A stretch of DNA of 30,342 nt from Collinsella aerofaciens (GTDB taxonomy: Bacteria > Actinomycetota > Coriobacteriia > Coriobacteriales > Coriobacteriaceae): positions 1 to 30,342 of the forward strand of contig RQCP01000017.1 of the NCBI GenBank assembly GCA_008668235.1. Direction: 5' to 3'. The notes beneath the pieces were generated by a model. That model was given only the letters and a program-made list of their open reading frames with translations, made no database searches and was not told where the DNA came from. The translations under genes were made by a program, and so were the position numbers. Positions 1 through 7,207 of this stretch are shown piece after piece (position 1 is the stretch's first letter; each line of letters opens with the position of its first letter).

Positions 1-22
1 ACGCGGTTTTACCAAACCGCGT
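1..22. terminator. Perfect hairpin at window edge (possible terminator)
   Basis: ACGCGGTTT (1-9) and AAACCGCGT (14-22) form a perfect 9-bp stem around the 4-base loop TACC. No T-run follows on the plus strand, and the left side is cut by the window edge. It may be the terminator of a gene outside the window or part of the repeat-rich intergenic region. The stem is seen directly; the role is inferred. Confidence 0.4.
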
Positions 23-38
23 AACGGCTCGACGCTGC

Positions 39-136
39 AAACGCCCCTAAGCGGCAATCTGACGTTCAATCGTCGGTCGCGTACCGAAGTACGCTTCCCT
101 CCTCTTTCACGTCACCTTGCTCGCTTAGGGGCGTTT
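39..136. repeat. Long structured intergenic repeat, copy 1
   Basis: The outer arms AAACGCCCCTAAGCG (39-53) and CGCTTAGGGGCGTTT (122-136) are a perfect 15-bp inverted repeat. The pairing continues inward with GCAA (54-57)/TTGC (117-120) and GACGT (61-65)/ACGTC (109-113). At the centre is GCGTAC (79-84), loop CGAA, GTACGC (89-94). The core from 70 to 108 matches a second copy at 22361-22399 in 33 of 39 positions, while the outer arms differ between copies. It lies between genes and has no coding potential that I can see. Confidence 0.75.
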
Positions 137-281
137 TCGCTGACTTATGCTCAACCAGCGACGTTTGCGCGCTTGTCAAGAGATTAGCCGTTGGGAAAGT
201 GTCCAAAAATCCCACGCTCGTTCCTTTTGGATTGCGTTGCCCGTGGCCGACGGCCGTGCGGCACCGGTCCGCGTGGCGGCG

Positions 282-287
282 TATAAT
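282..287 (+). promoter_or_regulatory. Candidate recQ -10 element TATAAT
   Basis: A consensus TATAAT lies 31 nt upstream of the recQ ATG in a G/C-rich stretch where it is conspicuous. No good -35 hexamer is visible 16-18 nt upstream, so this is only a candidate. The remaining gene-free sequence between 137 and 318 shows nothing else recognisable. Confidence 0.4.
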
Positions 288-318
288 CGGCGGCAGATGA
301 CTTGGACGTTAGGAAACC

Positions 319-2298
319 ATGACTGATAGCATGCAGCAGATGGCGCTCGACACGCTCGGCGCCTATTTTGGCTACACCTCGTTTCGCCCGGGACAGGACC
401 GCATGGTCGATGCGATCCTTGCCGGTCGCGATGCGCTGGGTGTTATGCCCACGGGCGCCGGCAAGTCCATTTGCTACCAGGTGCCCGCGCTCATGCTGCC
501 CGGCATCACCTTTGTGGTGAGCCCGCTGCTGTCGCTGATGGAGGACCAGACCCGTGCGTTGCTCGCGGCGGGTGCGCGACCCAGCTATCTTAACTCCAGC
601 CTTACCCCGGCCCAGCAAAATACCGTGCTCAAACGGGCACGCGAGGGCCGCTACCAGCTTATGTACGTGGCGCCCGAGCGCCTGCTCGAGCCGCGCTTTT
701 TAGCCTTTGCGCAGGAGGCTGCGGCGGACGGCGGCATTGGCGTGCCGCTCGTGGCCATTGACGAGGCCCACTGCGTGAGCCAATGGGGCCAGGATTTCCG
801 CCCCGCCTATCTGCAGATTCGTGAGTTCATCGATTCCCTACCGCAGCGCCCCATCGTGGCGGCGTTTACCGCCACGGCGACCGAGCGCGTGCGCGCGGAC
901 ATTCAGCAGATGCTCGGCCTGCAAAATCCCGCGACGGTAGTGACGGGCTTCGATCGCAAGAACCTCTACTTTGGTTGCGAGGAGATGGGCGACAAGGCCA
1001 AGACCGCCTGGGTGCGCGACTACGTGATCGCGCATTCGAGCGAGAGCGGCATCGTGTATTGCTCGACCCGCAAGACGGTCGACGCGCTGGCCGCGGAGCT
1101 TGCCGAGGCACTGGGCCCCAGCGGCATTCGCGTGGGCCGCTACCATGCCGGCATGGGCAACGACGTCCGCCGCCAGAACCAGCGTGCCTTTATCGACGAC
1201 GATATCCAGGTGATGGTTGCCACCAACGCCTTTGGCATGGGCATCGACAAGCCCAACGTGCGCTACGTGATTCACAACAACGTGCCCGAGAGCATCGAGG
1301 CATACTACCAAGAGGCGGGCCGCGCTGGCCGCGATGGCGATCCGGCCAGCTGTCACTTGCTGTGGAACGGCAACGATTTTCGCATGCGCCGCTTTCTGAT
1401 CGATCGCGGCGATGCTGCCGACGAGACGCTCGATGACGAGCAGCGCGCGTGGGCGCTCCAGAACCGTTATCGCCTGCTCAGCCAGATGGAGGGCTACTGC
1501 AATACCACCGGCTGCCTGCGCGAATACATGCTGCGCTACTTTGGCGACGAAGCCGCGGCCGAGCATGCGGTTGCGGCTGCCGCGGGCGGCACCGCAGACG
1601 ACGCCGAGGGCTGCGGCAACTGCAGCAACTGCCTTACGCAGTTCGAGGTCGAGGACGTCACCGATATGGCCCGCGCCGCTGTGCGCTATGTGGCCACGCG
1701 TCCCATGCGCTTTGGTAAGTCGCTCATCGCCGATGTGCTCCACGGCGGCAATACCGAGCGCATTCGCCAGATGCATCTGGACGAGGACCGTGGCTATGGT
1801 GAGCTGTCGAGCGAATCGGTCGGACGAATTAAGGACATCATCGGGCAGCTGTGCGGCCGCGGTTATTTGGCAACCTCGCAGGGGCAATACCCGGTCGTGG
1901 GGCTGGGCCCGCGTGCCACCGAGGTCGAGGACGAGGCGTTCGCCTTTACCGTTAAGCGTCGCGCGTCCAAGCGCAAGGCCTCGGCCCGCGCCCGCCGCGC
2001 CGTCGATCTGCTGCGTGAGGAGGCCGAGCTGGATCAGCGCCCGCGCGTGGGCGACGACGCCGAGCTGTTCGAGCGTCTGCGCGCCCTCCGCAAGGAGATC
2101 TCGACGGAGCTGGAGATGGCGCCGTATATGGTCTTTTCCGACAAGGCCCTGCGCGGCCTGTGCCGCCTGCGTCCACAGACGCGCGACGAGCTGATCCAGG
2201 TCAACGGCATTGGCGAGAAAAAAGCCGACGCCTTTGGCGAGCAGTTTATGGCGGCGATTGAAGAATTTGAGTCCGAGCATGCGCGGGATGGAGCGTAA
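319..2298 (+). CDS. recQ: ATP-dependent DNA helicase RecQ
   Basis: A 659-residue superfamily-2 3'-5' DNA helicase acting in recombination, replication-fork repair and suppression of illegitimate recombination. Visible motifs in order: Walker A MPTGAGKS (43-50), DEAH box at 148-151 followed by the aromatic-rich loop CVSQWGQDFRP, motif III TATAT, motif V ATNAFGMGIDKP, motif VI QEAGRAGRDG. The RQC zinc site has four cysteines (C394, C399, C435, C438 within YCNTTGC and CGNCSNC). A C-terminal HRDC domain (about 580-655) ends with the HhH-like NGIGEKKADAFG. Length and order are those of a complete bacterial RecQ. The ATG follows AGGA with a short spacer; another ATG at 331 is a possible alternative. 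The stop codon is 2 nt before the gntR start, so the two genes are probably cotranscribed. Confidence 0.96.
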   Translation: MTDSMQQMALDTLGAYFGYTSFRPGQDRMVDAILAGRDALGVMPTGAGKSICYQVPALMLPGITFVVSPLLSLMEDQTRALLAAGARPSYLNSSLTPAQQNTVLKRAREGRYQLMYVAPERLLEPRFLAFAQEAAADGGIGVPLVAIDEAHCVSQWGQDFRPAYLQIREFIDSLPQRPIVAAFTATATERVRADIQQMLGLQNPATVVTGFDRKNLYFGCEEMGDKAKTAWVRDYVIAHSSESGIVYCSTRKTVDALAAELAEALGPSGIRVGRYHAGMGNDVRRQNQRAFIDDDIQVMVATNAFGMGIDKPNVRYVIHNNVPESIEAYYQEAGRAGRDGDPASCHLLWNGNDFRMRRFLIDRGDAADETLDDEQRAWALQNRYRLLSQMEGYCNTTGCLREYMLRYFGDEAAAEHAVAAAAGGTADDAEGCGNCSNCLTQFEVEDVTDMARAAVRYVATRPMRFGKSLIADVLHGGNTERIRQMHLDEDRGYGELSSESVGRIKDIIGQLCGRGYLATSQGQYPVVGLGPRATEVEDEAFAFTVKRRASKRKASARARRAVDLLREEAELDQRPRVGDDAELFERLRALRKEISTELEMAPYMVFSDKALRGLCRLRPQTRDELIQVNGIGEKKADAFGEQFMAAIEEFESEHARDGA

Positions 2299-2300
2299 CG

Positions 2301-3056
2301 ATGGCATCCGACGATAAAACCGAGCGCACTGAGGTATCCGCCGTGCCGCTGTACCAGCAGGTTATGGACGACCTAAAGGGCGAGATCGCGCGCGGCGTGT
2401 ACGCATCCGGCTCGCGCATTCCTTCCGAGATGGAGCTTGCGAAGTCCTACGGCGTGGGACGCATCACCGTGCGCCGCGCCATCGAGGAGCTGTCGCGCGC
2501 GGGGTATCTCAACCGCCAGCAGGGGAGGGGCACGTTTGTGTGTGCGCCCAAGCTCAAGCGCAAGATTGTCCAGAAGGGTGACGTTCAGAGCTTTTCCGAG
2601 GGTTGCGCTGCCAACGATATGGTGGCCGGAGCACGCCTGGTGTCTCGCACGGTGGTTGCGGCGACGCGTGAGGACGCGGCGTTTTTTGGCGTGGAACCCG
2701 GCTGCGAGCTCATCGTTGTCGAGCGCGTGCGCACGGCCGACGGCATCCCCGTCATGCTCGAGAACAACGCCTTTGTGCTCGCCGACCATCCCTACCTGCA
2801 GGCGCTGGCCGACGAGGACCTCACCGATAACTCAATCTTTGCGCTCGTTGCCGAGCATTCGGGTCGCGCACCGCTCAAGTCCGATCCTTGCACCGTGGAG
2901 ATTGCGCTTGCCGATGCTCAGGCGGCCCCGCTGTTGGAGGTGCCGGTCGGCGAGCCGCTCTTCTATATGGAGGCGTACTTTACCGATGCGGACGAGCGGC
3001 CCTTGCTGCTCGGACGCCAAAAGATCGTGGGCTCGCGCTACGTGTTCGACATCTAA
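2301..3056 (+). CDS. GntR-family regulator with UTRA effector domain (HutC/FrlR-like)
   Basis: A 251-residue transcription factor. The N-terminal winged helix-turn-helix (about 14-80) carries the GntR hallmark VPLYQQVMDDLKGEI, then RIPSEMELAKSYGVGRITVR and a wing ending in GRGTFV. The C-terminal UTRA domain (about 95-248) normally binds a sugar phosphate or similar small ligand; here it shows ERVRTADGIPVMLEN and the end LLLGRQKIVGSRYVF. It starts 2 nt after the recQ stop, with weak GGAG spacing. Downstream stands a FrlB-like deglycase whose promoter is flanked by two near-identical 17-bp boxes, so the likely role is repression of that gene with an Amadori-compound phosphate as effector. Fold and family are clear; target and ligand are inferred. 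Confidence 0.92.
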   Translation: MASDDKTERTEVSAVPLYQQVMDDLKGEIARGVYASGSRIPSEMELAKSYGVGRITVRRAIEELSRAGYLNRQQGRGTFVCAPKLKRKIVQKGDVQSFSEGCAANDMVAGARLVSRTVVAATREDAAFFGVEPGCELIVVERVRTADGIPVMLENNAFVLADHPYLQALADEDLTDNSIFALVAEHSGRAPLKSDPCTVEIALADAQAAPLLEVPVGEPLFYMEAYFTDADERPLLLGRQKIVGSRYVFDI

Positions 3057-3065
3057 CATCCACAG

Positions 3066-3082
3066 ATAGAACAACATAGAAC
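3066..3082 (+). promoter_or_regulatory. Candidate GntR operator, copy 1
   Basis: ATAGAACAACATAGAAC matches a second copy at 3128-3144 in 16 of 17 positions. Each copy holds two TAGAAC-type half-sites in direct orientation about 10 bp apart, so they lie on the same DNA face. It sits just downstream of the gntR stop and upstream of the deglycase promoter. The repeat is seen; binding by the adjacent GntR is inferred. Confidence 0.6.
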
Positions 3083-3099
3083 AAGTTTGGCGAAATGGC

Positions 3100-3128
3100 T
3101 TCACGAGCGTCGTCGTGCGTGCTATAAA
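3100..3128 (+). promoter_or_regulatory. Candidate sigma-70-type promoter of the deglycase gene
   Basis: TTCACG (3100-3105), 17-nt spacer, TATAAA (3123-3128). It lies between the two operator-like boxes; the downstream box overlaps the end of the -10 and the expected start site. Inside the spacer, CACGA (3102-3106) and TCGTG (3113-3117) form a small inverted repeat. This geometry suits repression by occlusion. Confidence 0.5.
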
Positions 3129-3144
3129 TAGGACAACATAGAAC
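3128..3144 (+). promoter_or_regulatory. Candidate GntR operator, copy 2
   Basis: ATAGGACAACATAGAAC, one mismatch from the copy at 3066-3082; the two starts are 62 bp apart, close to six helical turns. It overlaps the predicted transcription start of the FrlB-like gene. Two helically phased copies suggest cooperative or looping repression, which is inference. Confidence 0.6.
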
Positions 3145-3200
3145 GACAGCAGGTACGAGCTGCCGTCGCTCAAAGCCGCCCCACAAGGAGGAAAATCAGG

Positions 3201-4169
3201 ATGAACGCACATGATCTGGTTCAGGAAATCATCGAGCGCAAGGGCAAGATTGAGAACGTCTTTTGGATCGCTTGCGGCGGTTCGATGATCGACCTGATGC
3301 CGGCCAACGAGCTGCTCAAGCGCGAGGCCACCACGTTTACCTCGACGGTCTACACGGCACGCGAGTTTTGCCTGATGGCTCCCAAGAGCCTTGGCGAGAA
3401 GTCGCTCGTTATTGCCTGCAGCCACAGCGGCAACACGCAGGAGGTCGTTGACGGCTGCGAGATGGCGCTGGCAGCCGGTGCCGAGGTCGTTGCCCTCACC
3501 GACTGCGAGGGCTCCAAGATCGATAACGGCAAGTGGACCACCTGGGTCTATCCGTGGGGCGAGGGCGTGTCACAGGCCGAGGTGCCGCAGGGCATCGGCG
3601 CTCTGATCGCCGCCGAGTTGCTCGACCAGCAGGAGGGTTACGAGGCGCTTGCCGACATGTACGCCGGCCTTAAGCAGATGGATGCCCTGCTGCCCGCTGC
3701 CCGCGAGAAAGTCAACGCCGAGCTGGGCGATCGCTTTGCCGAACTCTGCCAGCAGCACAAGTTCTTCTACATCCTGGGATCCGGCCCCAACTTTAGCCAG
3801 ACCTACGCCATGGCCATCTGCTCGCTCATGGAGATGCAGTGGCAGCACTGCTGCTATATCCACTCCGGCGAGTACTTCCACGGCCCGTTCGAAGCCACCG
3901 AGCCCGGCGTGTTCTACTTTGTACAGCTCGGATCGGGCGAGTGCCGCCCCATGGAGGAGCGCGCGCTGGCGTTCCTCAACACGCACACCGATACGGTCAT
4001 GGTGCTCGACGCGCTCGAGTACGGCGTAGGCGAGGTGCCCGCCAGCGTGCGTTCGTACCTGGAGCCGATCTTCTTCTACAACATGAGCTGCGAACTGCGT
4101 GCCGCTCGCGGCAAGGTGTTCGACCACAGCCCCGAGGTTCGTCGCTACATGGGCATCGAGCAGTACTAG
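3201..4169 (+). CDS. frlB: SIS-domain sugar isomerase, FrlB-like fructoselysine/glucoselysine-6-phosphate deglycase
   Basis: A 322-residue cytosolic protein with two SIS domains. Members of this group split a phosphorylated Amadori product into glucose-6-phosphate and an amino acid. The first domain holds ACGGS (24-28) and the phosphosugar loop SHSGNT (74-79). The second holds LGSGPNFSQTYA (about 192-203) and the FrlB-like block HSGEYFHGPFE (221-231), whose Glu and His are catalytic candidates. The length is close to E. coli FrlB. There is no N-terminal glutaminase domain, which rules out GlmS. The start is fixed by AAGGAGG (3185-3191) 9 nt upstream. No fructoselysine kinase or transporter lies within the window, so the supplier of the phosphorylated substrate must be encoded elsewhere. 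A GlmS-like or other aminosugar isomerase role remains possible. Confidence 0.82.
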   Translation: MNAHDLVQEIIERKGKIENVFWIACGGSMIDLMPANELLKREATTFTSTVYTAREFCLMAPKSLGEKSLVIACSHSGNTQEVVDGCEMALAAGAEVVALTDCEGSKIDNGKWTTWVYPWGEGVSQAEVPQGIGALIAAELLDQQEGYEALADMYAGLKQMDALLPAAREKVNAELGDRFAELCQQHKFFYILGSGPNFSQTYAMAICSLMEMQWQHCCYIHSGEYFHGPFEATEPGVFYFVQLGSGECRPMEERALAFLNTHTDTVMVLDALEYGVGEVPASVRSYLEPIFFYNMSCELRAARGKVFDHSPEVRRYMGIEQY

Positions 4170-4220
4170 GTAACGGGAAAAGCATTCACCTTCGATTCGC
4201 AAGTGAATAGCGTGCGTAAA

Positions 4221-4258
4221 AAGCGGGCCGCGCCGGGGATTTCCGGCGCGGCCCGCTT
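4221..4258 (-). terminator. Strong intrinsic terminator between convergent genes
   Basis: AAGCGGGCCGCGCCGG (4221-4236) and its exact complement (4243-4258) form a 16-bp stem with loop GGATTT. On the minus strand the stem is followed by TTTTT (complement of 4218-4222), so it best serves the leftward ldh-type gene. It can also stop rightward readthrough from the deglycase gene. Confidence 0.85.
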
Positions 4259-4299
4259 GGTATCGCGCATAGATTCATAAGGTTGCGGCAGCCAGCGGC

Positions 4300-5277
4300 T
4301 TACTTGGCGTCGTAGGCCTCGGCGTCCCACCAGTCGAGCTGGGCGATGTTGTCGCGGATGTGCTGGCAGCTCTTGTGGAAGCCCTCGAGCTCGTACTCGG
4401 ACAGGTCCAGCGTGTAGACTTCCTCGACGCCCTCGGCACCGATCACGCACGGCAGGGAGGTGAAGATGCCCTTCTCGCCATACTGGCCGGTCATGAGCGT
4501 GGATGCCGAAAGCACGGTGTGCTCATTGTGCAGCACGGCGGCGCAGACGCGCGCGGCGGAGTTGGCGACGGCGTACTCGGTGCACTGCTTGCCGGCGTAG
4601 GTCACATAGCCGCCCTTGCGTGCGAGCTCCTCGACCTCCATGTGGTCGAAGGCGTACTTGTCGGGGTTTTCGGCCTGAAGCTCGTTGAGGCTCTTGCCGG
4701 CGATGGTTGCTGCCTTAAAGGCGGCCAGCTGGCTAAAGCCGTGCTCGCCGATCATGTAGGCGTCAATGGACTTGGGGCTCACGCCGACCTTCTTGGAGAT
4801 CTCGGTGCGCAGGCGGGCGGAGTCCAGGCCGCAGCCCGAGCCGATGATCTTCTTGGGATCATAGCCGGTCAGGTGCCACAGCTCGGTGCACACGACGTCG
4901 CAGGGGTTGGAGATGCTCACAAAGATGCCGTCGAAGCCGGCGTCGACGATGCGCTTGGCAAAGGTGCGGGCGGCGTCGGTGGTAAAGAACAGCTCGCCGT
5001 CGCGGTTGCCAGCGGCCAGCGCGACCTTGCCGGCGGCGTTGACGATGACGTCGCAGCAGGCAAGCTCCTCGTAGTGGTCGTAGCAGTTGACGATCTTGGT
5101 GTTGTACGGGACAAACGAAAGGGAGTCGCGCAGGTCCTGGACCTCGGACGTCACCTTGGCCTCGTTGATATCGCACAGGTACAGCTCGTCGGCAATGCCC
5201 TGCATAAGCAGGCTGTTGGCGACATGTGCTCCTACGTGGCCCTGGCCGACCACACCGATCTTACGCGTCTGGTACAT
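4300..5277 (-). CDS. ldh: L-lactate / L-2-hydroxyisocaproate dehydrogenase family protein
   Basis: A 325-residue NAD-dependent L-2-hydroxyacid dehydrogenase that reduces a 2-oxoacid such as pyruvate and regenerates NAD+. The Rossmann motif GQGHVG is at 11-16, D36 ends the second strand (NAD preference), ISNPCDVV is at 122-129, the catalytic Asp/Arg pair is in LDSARLR (D152, R155) and the catalytic His is H179 in GEHG. The mobile loop reads AAGNRDGEL (about 88-96) rather than the QKPGETR of classic lactate dehydrogenase. It resembles L-2-hydroxyisocaproate dehydrogenase, so the preferred substrate may be a larger 2-oxoacid. The ATG at 5277 is chosen over an upstream in-frame start at 5370 because it has AAAGGAT at good spacing and begins directly with the Rossmann strand. 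It is monocistronic, divergent from metA. Confidence 0.88.
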   Translation of the reverse strand: MYQTRKIGVVGQGHVGAHVANSLLMQGIADELYLCDINEAKVTSEVQDLRDSLSFVPYNTKIVNCYDHYEELACCDVIVNAAGKVALAAGNRDGELFFTTDAARTFAKRIVDAGFDGIFVSISNPCDVVCTELWHLTGYDPKKIIGSGCGLDSARLRTEISKKVGVSPKSIDAYMIGEHGFSQLAAFKAATIAGKSLNELQAENPDKYAFDHMEVEELARKGGYVTYAGKQCTEYAVANSAARVCAAVLHNEHTVLSASTLMTGQYGEKGIFTSLPCVIGAEGVEEVYTLDLSEYELEGFHKSCQHIRDNIAQLDWWDAEAYDAK

Positions 5278-5314
5278 ATACGTATCCTTTCGGCCGAGTT
5301 TTTCGCGTCGAACC

Positions 5315-5320
5315 ATTGTA
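5315..5320 (-). promoter_or_regulatory. Candidate -10 of the dehydrogenase gene
   Basis: On the minus strand the sequence reads TACAAT about 38 nt upstream of the ATG at 5277. No convincing -35 hexamer is seen at 16-18 nt. The divergent intergenic region 5278-5487 shows no riboswitch that I recognise in front of metA. Confidence 0.35.
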
Positions 5321-5487
5321 GCGTCCTGCTGCCACTTTGCTAGGCTAAAGCGCCGTAGATTTTTGGGCATGCCTTAATCTCTACTTTTGGAGTGATTTGG
5401 GCCGCTGACGGCATCGCTGGGCGATGTGCTCGCGCGGATGGGGCCGGTCGTTGTACCATAGCTGCAACTGACTCGTAAGGAGCATCC

Positions 5488-6414
5488 ATGCCCATTCGCA
5501 TTCCCGACGCCCTCCCTGCCGCCGCGCAGCTCGAGAGCGAGAACATCTTTGTCATGACCGAGTACCGCGCGCTGCACCAGGACATCCGTCCGCTGCGCGT
5601 GCTCATCCTCAACCTCATGCCCACCAAGATCGCCACCGAAACGCAGATCATGCGCAAGCTCTCCAACACGCCGTTGCAGGTGGAGGTGGACCTGCTGCGC
5701 ACCAAAACGCACGAGGCCACGCATGTGAGTGCCGGCCACCTGGAGACGTTCTACCGCACGTTCGACGACATCCGTGACATCCACTACGACGGCCTGATCA
5801 TCACGGGCGCGCCGGTGGAACAGATGCCGTTCGAAGAGGTCGACTACTGGCCCGAGCTCTGCCAGATCATGGACTGGTCCACCACGCACGTGCACTCTAC
5901 GCTGCACATTTGCTGGGGCGCACAGGCGGGGCTCTACCATCATTACGGTATCCAGAAGTACGACCTGCCGGCAAAGGCGAGCGGCGTGTTCGAGCATTAT
6001 CTGGTGAAGCCGCAAAGCCCGCTGGTCCGCGGCTTCGACGACCGTTTTTATGCCGTGCATTCGCGCAACACCGATGTGCGCCGCGAGGACGTGGAGGCCG
6101 AGCCGCAGCTTGAGGTCGTGGCCGTGTCCGACGAGGTGGGCCTGTATATCGTCAAGTCGACCGACAGCCGTCGCTTCTTTGTATTTGGCCACCCCGAGTA
6201 CGATACCGACACGTTGCGCCTGGAGTACGAGCGCGACGTGAAGCGCGGCCTCAACCCTCAGGTGCCGGCGCATTACTTCCCGGGCGACGACCCCACCGCC
6301 GAGCCGCGCAACGTCTGGCGCAGCCAGGCTCAGCTGTTCTACACCAACTGGCTCAACTACTACGTCTACCAGACCACGCCCTACGACCTGGCCCGCGCCG
6401 GCGAGGAGCACTAG
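5488..6414 (+). CDS. metA: Homoserine O-acyltransferase MetA (probably acetyltransferase)
   Basis: A 308-residue enzyme that acylates L-homoserine at the first committed step of methionine synthesis. It is a class-I glutamine-amidotransferase-like fold: the nucleophile is C142 in HICWGAQAGLYHHYG, and H235 and E237 in GHPEYD complete the active site, at the same numbers as in E. coli MetA. Acyl-donor choice in this family depends on residue 111: Gly favours succinyl-CoA and Glu favours acetyl-CoA. Here residue 111 is Glu (ITGAPVE), so acetyl-CoA is predicted even though annotation pipelines often name this family a succinyltransferase. TAAGGAG (5476-5482) sits 5 nt before the ATG. It is a single-gene unit; no SAM riboswitch is visible in its leader. 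Confidence 0.95.
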   Translation: MPIRIPDALPAAAQLESENIFVMTEYRALHQDIRPLRVLILNLMPTKIATETQIMRKLSNTPLQVEVDLLRTKTHEATHVSAGHLETFYRTFDDIRDIHYDGLIITGAPVEQMPFEEVDYWPELCQIMDWSTTHVHSTLHICWGAQAGLYHHYGIQKYDLPAKASGVFEHYLVKPQSPLVRGFDDRFYAVHSRNTDVRREDVEAEPQLEVVAVSDEVGLYIVKSTDSRRFFVFGHPEYDTDTLRLEYERDVKRGLNPQVPAHYFPGDDPTAEPRNVWRSQAQLFYTNWLNYYVYQTTPYDLARAGEEH

Positions 6415-6456
6415 ACTGCGATGGTACTGCTGTAGCCGTGGCTGATGTGGCGGCGG

Positions 6457-7053
6457 TTAGGCGCTGATGATGTTGGGTAGCGGCAGGTCGTGGGCATCGG
6501 TGGGGACGTGGTTGATGCGTTGTTCGTCGAAGGCGATGCCGATGATTTGACATGCGGGCGAGAGCATGGACAGGTAGCGGTCATAGCAGCCGCCGCCGTA
6601 GCCCAGGCGCGCGCCGGTTTGGTCGAAGGCCACGAGCGGCACAACAATCATGTCGAGTGCTTCGGCAGGCACGATGGGGAAGCGGTCGCTGTCGATGTCC
6701 GTGGCCGCGAAGGCCCGCGCGGGGTGGGCGATAAACGGGGCCGCGGACGCATCGTCGGCGGCAACTGCTCGCATGCACATGCGCTGGCCACAAGCTGCGG
6801 CATCAATTGCCGAGAACATGCACGGATAGGCTACGCGCCAGCCGCGCGCGGCGGCCGCAGCGGCAAACGCGGCAGGGTCTGCCTCGGAGCCCATTACGGC
6901 ATAGACTGCAACGGTGTGCGGGGCTGCGGGATCCGAGCTGCCCAGCAACTCAACAAGCCGCGCACAGATAACGGCAGACTTCGCCGCCCGCAAGTCCAAA
7001 TCAAGAGCATCGCGCCGAGCAATCACTGCCCGCCGCAACTCAGCCTTATCCAT
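6457..7053 (-). CDS. 5-formyltetrahydrofolate cyclo-ligase
   Basis: A 198-residue cytosolic enzyme that converts 5-formyl-THF to 5,10-methenyl-THF with ATP and recovers the storage folate. The N-terminus MDKAELRRAVIARRDAL is typical of the family, and the diagnostic C-terminal motif is GYGGGCYDRY (151-160), a one-residue variant (Cys for Tyr) of GYGGGYYDRY. An in-frame TTG at 7080 would add nine residues. The ATG at 7053 is preferred because GGGAG lies about 6 nt upstream and the conserved N-terminus starts there. It stands alone, convergent with metA; the 42 nt between the two stops show no strong terminator. The leader carries an inverted repeat (7070-7108). Confidence 0.92.
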   Translation of the reverse strand: MDKAELRRAVIARRDALDLDLRAAKSAVICARLVELLGSSDPAAPHTVAVYAVMGSEADPAAFAAAAAARGWRVAYPCMFSAIDAAACGQRMCMRAVAADDASAAPFIAHPARAFAATDIDSDRFPIVPAEALDMIVVPLVAFDQTGARLGYGGGCYDRYLSMLSPACQIIGIAFDEQRINHVPTDAHDLPLPNIISA

Positions 7054-7069
7054 CCCAGCTCCCTCTCCC

Positions 7070-7108
7070 AAACCTACCAAAAAGGGACAGGTTTATTTTG
7101 GCAGGTTT
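7070..7108. repeat. Hairpin in the leader of the formyl-THF cyclo-ligase gene
   Basis: AAACCTACCAAAA (7070-7082) and TTTTGGCAGGTTT (7096-7108) pair with one A/C mismatch around a loop with GGGACA. The right half also contains two imperfect direct repeats, ACAGGTTTATTTTGG (7087-7101) and GCAGGTTTTATCTGG (7101-7115). It is noncoding; its role is unknown. Confidence 0.55.
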
Positions 7109-7207
7109 TATCTGGGCAAACACCCAAACCACCACACAAATCATCGCAAAGGGGGCAGCTCATGGACACCTTCGTGGGTTTTGACGAAGAGCAGGTGTTC
7201 GCGGCGG

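Noticed and set aside
838..2307. Minus-strand open frame of 489 codons opposite recQ
   Set aside because: Shadow of recQ, without family motifs or a plausible start.
3201..4169. Glucosamine-6-phosphate synthase (GlmS)
   Set aside because: Two SIS domains are present, but there is no glutaminase domain with N-terminal Cys, and the HSGEYFHGPFE block fits FrlB better.
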